From NCBI GenBank assembly GCA_027296025.1, contig JAPUJU010000405.1:1-11524 (forward strand): 11,524 nt of DNA, given 5' to 3'. The notes beneath the pieces are model-generated. The model saw only the letters and a list, made by a program, of their open reading frames with translations, did no database searches and was not told the DNA's origin. The translations under genes and the position numbers were made by a program. Shown piece after piece: positions 5,719-11,524 of this stretch. This stretch comes from a bacterium. Its GTDB lineage: Bacteria; Krumholzibacteriota; Krumholzibacteriia; WVZY01. Each line of letters starts with the position of its first letter. Position 1 is the stretch's first letter.

Positions 5719-5731
5719 GGGTGTGACACCC
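5719..5731. promoter_or_regulatory. 13-bp perfect palindrome at the GNAT transcription start
   Basis: GGGTGT-G-ACACCC is an exact 6-bp inverted repeat lying just downstream of the -10 box (5734-5739) on the minus strand, across the expected start point near 5727. This is a usual place for a repressor site. Which regulator would bind it is unknown. Its GGTGTCAC core also occurs in the MerR promoter region (4229-4236). Confidence 0.45.
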
Positions 5732-5733
5732 AC

Positions 5734-5762
5734 ACCATAGCAAACCGCGGCGAATCTGTCCA
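5734..5762 (-). promoter_or_regulatory. Sigma70-like promoter of the GNAT/EamA unit
   Basis: On the minus strand TGGACA (5762-5757) and TATGGT (5739-5734) are separated by 17 bp. A TG one base before the -10 hexamer gives an extended -10 form (TGCTATGGT). The leader to the ATG at 5648 would be about 80 nt. Confidence 0.65.
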
Positions 5763-5768
5763 GTGGCG

Positions 5769-5785
5769 GCGCGTGGAGCACGCGC
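5769..5785. other. GC-rich perfect hairpin between RND permease and GNAT genes
   Basis: GCGCGTG-GAG-CACGCGC forms a 7-bp stem with a 3-nt loop. It lies about 90 nt beyond the stop of the RND permease gene and just upstream of the GNAT promoter, on the same strand. No T-run follows on either strand, so it is not a standard intrinsic terminator. It may still pause polymerase or protect the 3' end of the RND mRNA. Confidence 0.4.
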
Positions 5786-5791
5786 GCAACC

Positions 5792-5890
5792 CAACCGGCT
5801 ACGCCTGCGGGTGGCGGGAGGGTGCTGGCGCACCGACTACGGGCGCGGGAAGGCGGGACGGTGCTGGCGCATCGACTACGGACGCGGATG
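5792..5890. repeat. Degenerate 39-bp tandem repeat overlapping the 3' end of the RND gene
   Basis: Two units with a 39-bp period, 5813-5851 and 5852-5890, both begin GGCGGGA and share GGTGCTGGCGCA and CGACTACGG blocks. The piece 5792-5812 resembles the second half of a unit, giving about 2.5 copies. The second unit covers the last four codons and stop of the RND permease (stop at 5876-5878). Each full unit can fold a small GGTGC/GCACC-like hairpin, clean in the first unit and weakened by one change in the second. Confidence 0.7.
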
Positions 5891-8800
5891 GCGCCGGACG
5901 GCGACTTGTGCAGACGCGAAGCGACGTGGTGCCATACGGAGCAGGCGTAGGACCCACTTGAGGAAGCGCCCGATCCCGCCGAACATATCTTCGATGAGTG
6001 TCGTACTCGTCGGCAACAGCACCGACGTCAAGAACGTCGACACAAGCAGCCCGCCCATAATGACGAGTGCCATCGAGTAGTAGTAGACGCCACCGAGCGA
6101 CGGCTTCTGAACGACCATGGGGACGAGCGCGATCAACGTCGTAATCGCTGTCATGAGAATCGGGCGAAGGCGTTCGCGCCCACCCTTCACCATTGCTTCC
6201 ATACGTTCCATACCCTTGCGCCGGTACGAGTTGATGTGTTCGATCATCACGATGCCGTTGTTCACGACGATCCCGATCAGAAGGAGTAACCCCACGGCGG
6301 CGGGCTGGTCGAAGTCAGTCCCGGTCGCATAGAGCATCCAGATCGCCCCCGAGAGCGCAAACGGAAGGACGATCATCAGGCCGAACGCCTGCCGCATCGA
6401 TTCGAAAAGCCCGGCCATCACCGCGAATATGAGGAGCAGCGCAAGGAGCAGGTTCACGAGAAACTCCCTCTGCTTCTCTTTCGCCCGTTGCTCCCAGCGG
6501 CCGAACGTCCACGAGTACCCGTACGGAAACTCGATGCCATCCATCGCCGCGGTCACGATCGGCATGTACTGTTCGCGCGTACCTTCCTCATAACTCGCGC
6601 TGACCCACACACTGGTCATACGATCATCCCGCATAATTTGCTCGGGGCCTTTAATCTCCCTGAACGTTGCGAGCGATGCGAGCGGTACACGTTCGCCGTC
6701 CTCCGTAAAGAGCGGCAGGTTCGAGAGCTGTGATATCGTTTCGTTTTCCGTTTCGTCGAGAGTCATTCGCATCTCCCGCTCGCCGTCGCCCGCGCGAAAG
6801 CGTTGCAGACGCCGCCCGCGGTACGTCAGGTCGATCACGTTGGCCGCCTGCATCGGGAAAATCCCGTAGCGCGACGCGAGCTCCCGATCCACTTCCACGT
6901 AAAGCTCATCGTTGCCCTCCTGGTTGCTCGATGAGACTTCCGTCAGGCCGTCGATTTCCTCGAGGCGCAGCTTGGCCTCTTCCGCGAGTTCCGCCAACAC
7001 CTCCGAGTCTTCACCGATCATTTGAAACGCGACGCGCTTGCCGCGATCGTGGCGCCAGAACTGTCTGTTTTCCATGACCTCAAGTTTCACGCCGGCGATC
7101 TCCGGCAGTACTTCACGAAGTCGTTTGCGCACGTGTGCGATGTTTTCTTCGTTTGCCTCCCCCGGCGGAAGGTAAATCCGCGTCAGCGTCCACCGGTCAC
7201 TCCAGAAACTATAAATCGACTGTGCTTTGAAATCTTCACGGTACGGTTCGAGCGCCTGCTCGACCTGCGTGACGAGCTCTTCTTTGCGCTCCAGGCTCAT
7301 TTCTTCGCTGATAATATATCGCACCGCTACGTACAGTTCTGTTTCGTTTGAATCAAAATTTTTATCGATCTTCGTATACGGCCATGCCGCCGACCCCAGA
7401 ACCACCAGGAAAATGATCGGCGTCAGCCAGCGGTGACGAAGGTTGAAGCGCAGGATCCGTATGTAGCGTTCCTCCAGAGAGAGCATCAATTTGCCGCGTG
7501 GACGCGGCTCCGAACGAATAAACCACGACGTCGACATCGGTATGAGCGTCTGACTGATAAACAGCGACGCCAGCAGTGTGATGCACACGGTGATGCCAAG
7601 TTCTTTGAGGTAGAGGTTCACTTCGCTGGGTTGGTTGAAAATCAACGGAAGAAAAACGATGACAGACGTAAACGTCGCTGCCGTGACGGCGGTCGACACT
7701 TCGCGGGAGCCGAGTTTTGCCGCGGCTTTGCGATTGTAACCGAGCTCGCGATATCGAAAAATGTTCTCCATAACGACCACCGCGTTATCCACGAGCATAC
7801 CAATCCCGACAATCAGCCCCAATAGTGTGAGCGTGTTCATCGTCCCGCCGCGCGCCCACACGAACCCGCACGTCACGATGAGCGAGAACGGAATACAGAG
7901 CACGGCGACCAGAGTGGTCGACAGGCGGCGGAGAAAACCGTACAGAATGATCGTCGCGAGGATCGCTCCGAAGATTCCGGTGAACGTCAAGTCTTTGAGT
8001 GTGTTCCGGATTTCCCGACCCTGACTGAACCAGACGAGAAAGTTGATTCCGTCGAGCTCTGGGTCCTCGCCAATCTTCGCGATCACCGCATTGACCTGGT
8101 CGCACACATCGACGGTGTTCGCCTTGGCTTCCTGGCTGACGGTGATCCCGATCGCAAAATCGCCATCGAGGTGCCGACCATATTCCAGCGGCGGCTCCGC
8201 GTAGACGACATCTGCCACGTCCCCTAACCGTAGCCCGTCGTCACGAATCGGGAGCTTTTCGATTTCCTGTGATGTTTTGAATGTGCCGATCGTTCTCAGC
8301 GCAAAACGTGTGTCGCCTTCGGTGACGTGGCCGAGCGACTGATCAAAGTTGCCGCTGCGCAGAATTCTCGTCACCTCGCGCACATCGATGCCGTAGAGCT
8401 CCAGGTCCGCGATTCGCAGGTTGATACGGACTTCGCGCGGGTTGACGCCGTCGAGGCGTACCTGCGCCACGCCGGGAATTCGTTCCAGCGGCCGGACGAT
8501 CTTGCGCTCGAGAAGATCCCAACTCTCCGAGAGGTCGCGTTTGGATGAGAGCCGTCCCTCGACAATCGGCATGTCCGCCTCACGCGCATCCCAGTTCGTA
8601 CTGATGGTTATGTCGCCGATGTCGTCCGGCAGATCGCGCCGGATCCGGTCGATCTTTTCCCATGCCTCGACGCGGGCGAGCTTCATGTCCGCACCCCACT
8701 TAAACTGCAGCTGAACCATGCCACCCCACGTATCGCACATCGCCCAGAGGCCGGTCAGGCCCTTGACCGAACCGACGGCGTCCTCGACCGGGCGAACGAT

Positions 8801-8986
8801 CATCCGCTCGACCTGCTCGGGGGAAGCGTTGTCCCACGGGATGCGAACGAACAGGCGCGGCTCTTCGATATCCGGCATGAACGCCAGCGGAAGCCGGTAC
8901 ATCGCAACCGCACCCAGCACGATCAGGCTCACGATGATCATGAGCGTTGTGACATGTCTCTTGATCGCAAGTTCAGGAAGTGTCAT
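5876..8986 (-). CDS. HAE1-type RND efflux permease (second of two in tandem)
   Basis: A 1036-residue AcrB-type inner-membrane exporter, full length for the family. It would form a trimer driven by proton flow, working with a membrane-fusion adaptor and a TolC-like channel. The first membrane helix is about 11-30, followed by the family piece LPLAFMPDIEEP (32-43). The porter domain spans about 44-330, the TM2-TM6 block about 333-490, TM7 about 520-538, the second porter/docking region about 540-840, and TM8-TM12 about 842-1000. TM4 carries GIGMLVDNAVVVMENI with D400-N401, where AcrB has two Asp. TM10 carries GIVVNNGIVMIEH with N909-N910, where AcrB has the Lys of the proton relay. The ATG at 8986 has a GGGAG site (8994-8998) 7 nt upstream. 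An earlier start at 9064 would add 26 residues unlike the family. The tail after about 1018 is basic and poorly conserved, and runs into the 39-bp repeat. The gene lies 88 nt after the other permease gene, so one operon is likely. Confidence 0.93.
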   Translation of the reverse strand: MTLPELAIKRHVTTLMIIVSLIVLGAVAMYRLPLAFMPDIEEPRLFVRIPWDNASPEQVERMIVRPVEDAVGSVKGLTGLWAMCDTWGGMVQLQFKWGADMKLARVEAWEKIDRIRRDLPDDIGDITISTNWDAREADMPIVEGRLSSKRDLSESWDLLERKIVRPLERIPGVAQVRLDGVNPREVRINLRIADLELYGIDVREVTRILRSGNFDQSLGHVTEGDTRFALRTIGTFKTSQEIEKLPIRDDGLRLGDVADVVYAEPPLEYGRHLDGDFAIGITVSQEAKANTVDVCDQVNAVIAKIGEDPELDGINFLVWFSQGREIRNTLKDLTFTGIFGAILATIILYGFLRRLSTTLVAVLCIPFSLIVTCGFVWARGGTMNTLTLLGLIVGIGMLVDNAVVVMENIFRYRELGYNRKAAAKLGSREVSTAVTAATFTSVIVFLPLIFNQPSEVNLYLKELGITVCITLLASLFISQTLIPMSTSWFIRSEPRPRGKLMLSLEERYIRILRFNLRHRWLTPIIFLVVLGSAAWPYTKIDKNFDSNETELYVAVRYIISEEMSLERKEELVTQVEQALEPYREDFKAQSIYSFWSDRWTLTRIYLPPGEANEENIAHVRKRLREVLPEIAGVKLEVMENRQFWRHDRGKRVAFQMIGEDSEVLAELAEEAKLRLEEIDGLTEVSSSNQEGNDELYVEVDRELASRYGIFPMQAANVIDLTYRGRRLQRFRAGDGEREMRMTLDETENETISQLSNLPLFTEDGERVPLASLATFREIKGPEQIMRDDRMTSVWVSASYEEGTREQYMPIVTAAMDGIEFPYGYSWTFGRWEQRAKEKQREFLVNLLLALLLIFAVMAGLFESMRQAFGLMIVLPFALSGAIWMLYATGTDFDQPAAVGLLLLIGIVVNNGIVMIEHINSYRRKGMERMEAMVKGGRERLRPILMTAITTLIALVPMVVQKPSLGGVYYYSMALVIMGGLLVSTFLTSVLLPTSTTLIEDMFGGIGRFLKWVLRLLRMAPRRFASAQVAVRRHPRP

Positions 8987-9074
8987 GGCGTCGCTCCCGT
9001 TGGTGAGCACAGAGGCCGCAGCCCACCGACACGGCGGGGGGATAGGATACCGGCGGCGGGCCACGGTCTCAAAA
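8987..9074 (-). other. 88-nt gap between the two RND permease genes
   Basis: It holds the GGGAG ribosome binding site (8994-8998) of the downstream permease. It also holds a possible 8-bp stem with one G-U pair between 9021-9028 and 9054-9061, enclosing a 25-nt loop. No promoter or T-run is visible, so read-through transcription is likely. The stem could adjust the relative amounts of the two permeases. Confidence 0.35.
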
Positions 9075-11524
9075 TCATATCGGTACTTCCTCTTCGATCG
9101 GTGTTTCGTCGGTTTCTTCTTTGCCAGGGCGCGACGGCACGACCATATACGCCACAGGAATAACGATCAGTGTCAGCAACGTGCTCACGAGAAGACCCGA
9201 CGCGACGGTGATTGCCAGCGGTGAGCGCAGCTCCGACCCCTCTCCCCATGACACGGTCATTGGAAGGAGCGCGAGAATCGTTGTCAGGCTGGTCATAATG
9301 ATAGGCCGAAGCCGGATATGCCCGGCCCGGATGACCGCTTCCATTTTGTCCATGCCCGCACGGCGCAGGCGGTTGATCGCATCGATCAAAACAATCGCGT
9401 TGTTTACAACGACGCCGACCAGCATGATTGTGCCGATCAGAACAATGACAGTGATCGTCGTACCGGTCGCCATTAGCCCGCCCACAACACCGACGATCGC
9501 CAGAGGGATCGTGAAGAGAACAATGAATGGATGGACGAACGATTCAAAAACTGCGGCCATCACGAGATAAACGAGAAATATTGCAAGAATGAGAGCGAAC
9601 TTCAGCGACGCGAACGAGACTTGCATCTCCTCGTTCTGTCCTCCGATCGCGGTCGTTACGCCCGGCGGCGCATTGCTGGCATCGAGAACGTCGCCGATCC
9701 GGCCAACGACCTCTCCGAGGCTCGCGCCGGAAACGTTCGCGGTAATCATCGCGGCGCGCTGCTGCTGCAGGCGGTGAATCTCCGCCGGCCCGCGGTCGAG
9801 CCGCACGTCGGCGACGGACAACAAACGGATCGGCCTGCCATCGGCCCCGGTAAGAACGAGGTTTCGCACATCCTCAACGGACCTGCGGTCGGCCTCCTGG
9901 TTCCGAATACGAATATCGATCTGCCGGTCTTCGTCTTTGAACCGCGTCGGCACGACACCCTGGACGCGGTTCTTCAGCGTTTGGGAGAGCACACCCATGT
10001 CGAGCCCGAGCAGCGCGAGCTTTCGCCGGTCAAAAATCACCTGGAGCTCCGGATTCCCCGATTCGAGTGACGAGCGTATATCCACCAGGCCCGCCACGCT
10101 TTCGAGGTCCTCCGCGACTTCGAGTGAATAACTGCGAAGATCGTCGAGATTGTCACCGTATAGAATTACTTCCACCGGTGTTTTCAAGCTGAAGTAGGCC
10201 GGCCTGCCGAACTTCACTTCGAGGTCGGGAATCCCTGTATACTTCGAGCGCAGCCGTTCGACCAGCGCGATTTCCGCGCTTTCATCCGTTCGGTTTTTCA
10301 TGGCAATATTGAGTTGCGCGATGTTTTCCGCTTTGGTATTGAGCGACATGCCGCCGGCGATAAGACGGCTACCGATCGTCGAGTAGTAACGATCCACTTC
10401 GTCCATTTCCTCCGCCACCACTGCTTCCATGGACTGCACGACGCGGTCAGTCGCCGCGAGCGCCGTGCCTTCCGGTAACGTCGCTTCGAAGAAAAACTCG
10501 CCTTCGCTGAGCTGCGGGATCAACTCGGTGCCGAGATACCGCACGCCCGCGAGCGACGCAAATAAGAGTCCGAACGCGATAGCGAGGGTCGCGACGCGAC
10601 GCTGCAGGGCTCCGCGCACGAACCTGTCATACCCTCTCGAAAACACCCCCATCGTCATGACCCCACCCGACTGCAGGTCTGTCGACGCGTGCCGGATACC
10701 CGCCACTTTTCCGCCGATTGCGCTCAACATCGGGATCATCGTCACGGCAACAACAAGCGATGCGAGCAAGCTGATAGTGACGGTCAGTGCCTGGTCCTTG
10801 AAAAGCTGTCCAGCAATACCTTCCACGAACACGATCGGAAGGAAGACGGCAACCGTCGTGAGTGTCGAAGCGATAACCGCCGGTCCGACTTCCGTTGTGC
10901 CTTCAATGGCAGCCGCAGTTAGCGGCAGGCCATTTTTCTTTTTTCGAAAAATAGATTCGAGAACAACGATCGAGTTATCGACGAGCATGCCGATCCCAAG
11001 TGTCAGGCCGCCGAGCGACATTATATTGAGGGAGATGTTCATGCGGTACATAATCATGAACGTCGCGATCACCGAGAGCGGAATCGAGGTGGCAATAATG
11101 AGTGTACTGCGCACGTCACGCAAGAACGCGAGCAGCACGAGAATCGCGAGAACACCACCGATCAGCGCGGTGATTCGCACCTCATTGATCGCCTGTTTTA
11201 TAAAATGAGCCTGGTTGAAAAGCACGGTGAGCCTGTGCTCTGGTGGTAGATCGTCTTGCCATTCGCCAAGCCGCCTCTCCATCAGCCGTGCCACGGAGAC
11301 GGTGTTTGCGTCGCCTTCTTTATATATGGCAATCTCGACGCACTCGGCTCCGTTGACCCGCGTGATCACCTCGCGTTCCTTCGAGCCACGCGTGACGATC
11401 GCCACATCCTTCAGCCGAACGACACCGGCTCCCGTCTGCGCCACGATCAGGTTCGCAATTTCCTCGACCGAATCGAACTCGTTAATTGTGCGAACGAGGT
11501 ACTGCGTCTGCTGGCTGCGGAGCG
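9075..11524 (-). CDS. HAE1-type RND efflux permease (first of two in tandem; 5' end beyond right edge)
   Basis: The visible 815 residues are the C-terminal four-fifths of an AcrB-type permease. The reading frame continues through the right edge, with YLVRTINEFDSVEEIANLIV (visible residues 8-27) matching the porter/docking region, so the GTG at 11444 is internal and not a start. About 200-230 N-terminal residues are missing, including the first membrane helix. TM4 shows GIGMLVDNSIVVLESI with D182-N183 (visible numbering), and TM10 shows GVVVNNAIVLID with N707-N708, the same replacements as its neighbour. RLRPIIMTSLTTILALLPM after TM10 is a clear RND signature. The end is an acidic tail (EETDETPIEEEVPI) after the last helix. 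The two permeases differ widely in sequence, so they are old paralogues, not a recent duplication. They may form a mixed trimer like MdtB/MdtC or two separate pumps. Adaptor and channel genes are expected upstream, beyond the window. Confidence 0.93.
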   Translation of the reverse strand, partial: LRSQQTQYLVRTINEFDSVEEIANLIVAQTGAGVVRLKDVAIVTRGSKEREVITRVNGAECVEIAIYKEGDANTVSVARLMERRLGEWQDDLPPEHRLTVLFNQAHFIKQAINEVRITALIGGVLAILVLLAFLRDVRSTLIIATSIPLSVIATFMIMYRMNISLNIMSLGGLTLGIGMLVDNSIVVLESIFRKKKNGLPLTAAAIEGTTEVGPAVIASTLTTVAVFLPIVFVEGIAGQLFKDQALTVTISLLASLVVAVTMIPMLSAIGGKVAGIRHASTDLQSGGVMTMGVFSRGYDRFVRGALQRRVATLAIAFGLLFASLAGVRYLGTELIPQLSEGEFFFEATLPEGTALAATDRVVQSMEAVVAEEMDEVDRYYSTIGSRLIAGGMSLNTKAENIAQLNIAMKNRTDESAEIALVERLRSKYTGIPDLEVKFGRPAYFSLKTPVEVILYGDNLDDLRSYSLEVAEDLESVAGLVDIRSSLESGNPELQVIFDRRKLALLGLDMGVLSQTLKNRVQGVVPTRFKDEDRQIDIRIRNQEADRRSVEDVRNLVLTGADGRPIRLLSVADVRLDRGPAEIHRLQQQRAAMITANVSGASLGEVVGRIGDVLDASNAPPGVTTAIGGQNEEMQVSFASLKFALILAIFLVYLVMAAVFESFVHPFIVLFTIPLAIVGVVGGLMATGTTITVIVLIGTIMLVGVVVNNAIVLIDAINRLRRAGMDKMEAVIRAGHIRLRPIIMTSLTTILALLPMTVSWGEGSELRSPLAITVASGLLVSTLLTLIVIPVAYMVVPSRPGKEETDETPIEEEVPI

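Noticed and set aside
5649..5789. 47-codon N-terminal extension of the GNAT protein
   Set aside because: It would run through the -10 box and the palindrome, matches no domain, and the ATG at 5648 has a good GAGG site.
5792..5890. CRISPR array
   Set aside because: The 39-bp units are contiguous with no unique spacers, only about 2.5 diverged copies exist, and no cas genes are nearby.
8987..9064. 26-codon N-terminal extension of the second RND permease
   Set aside because: RND permeases normally begin a few residues before the first helix, as at ATG 8986, which has a GGGAG site at the right distance.
10429..11208. 259-codon plus-strand open frame opposite the first RND permease
   Set aside because: It lies wholly inside a permease gene with strong family matches. 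The Ser/Thr/Arg/Ile-rich translation mirrors the complementary codons and has no ribosome binding site or domain.

Overview
The window comes from a Gram-negative bacterium of moderately high GC. It encodes a TonB-dependent outer-membrane receptor, a TonB-type energy transducer and two RND efflux permeases, all of which need an outer membrane. A secreted protein with two BACON-like modules behind an eight-cysteine domain, and a carboxypeptidase-regulatory domain in front of the receptor, point to the FCB side of the tree. I associate the cysteine-rich type with candidate phyla such as Eisenbacteria or Krumholzibacteriota, but that is memory, not a search. Strong Shine-Dalgarno sites (AAGGAGG, GGGAGG) and sigma70-like promoters (three good ones, all with 17-bp spacers) argue against Bacteroidota proper. 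I see no phage, IS, CRISPR, tRNA or rRNA.

Layout. Left edge: a receptor gene on the minus strand (1-393, running off the window) and a tonB-like gene on the plus strand (590-1222) diverge from a shared region containing a perfect 10-bp inverted repeat that carries TTGACA on each strand. Next is a plus-strand gene for a secreted Cys-rich/BACON protein (1363-2529) with its own promoter. It converges, with only 5 bp between stop codons, on a minus-strand operon: a MerR-type regulator (3501-4193) followed by an ARPP-1 family protein (2535-3455). That operon has a near-consensus promoter overlapped by dyads, and a 14-bp palindrome between its two genes. Then come a GNAT acetyltransferase (5154-5648) and an EamA/DMT transporter (4307-5149), also a minus-strand operon with its own promoter and a palindrome at the expected transcription start. 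The right half (5876-11524) is two tandem HAE1-type RND permease genes on the minus strand. The upstream one is cut by the right edge, and any adaptor and outer-membrane channel genes probably lie beyond it.

How the genes fit together. The receptor and TonB form an energised outer-membrane uptake pair. The two RND permeases are probably part of one tripartite efflux operon, as separate pumps or a mixed trimer. The GNAT/EamA pair would modify and move a small metabolite. The MerR/ARPP-1 pair is the least understood unit: ARPP-1 is a family of unknown function that I recall being named for its gene-neighbourhood association with ADP-ribosylglycohydrolase and rhodanese-phosphatase proteins in predicted prokaryotic conflict systems. 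Here it is paired only with a dedicated regulator. I found no clear proof of a wholly new system. The MerR/ARPP-1 operon and the Cys-rich/BACON protein are the best candidates for follow-up.
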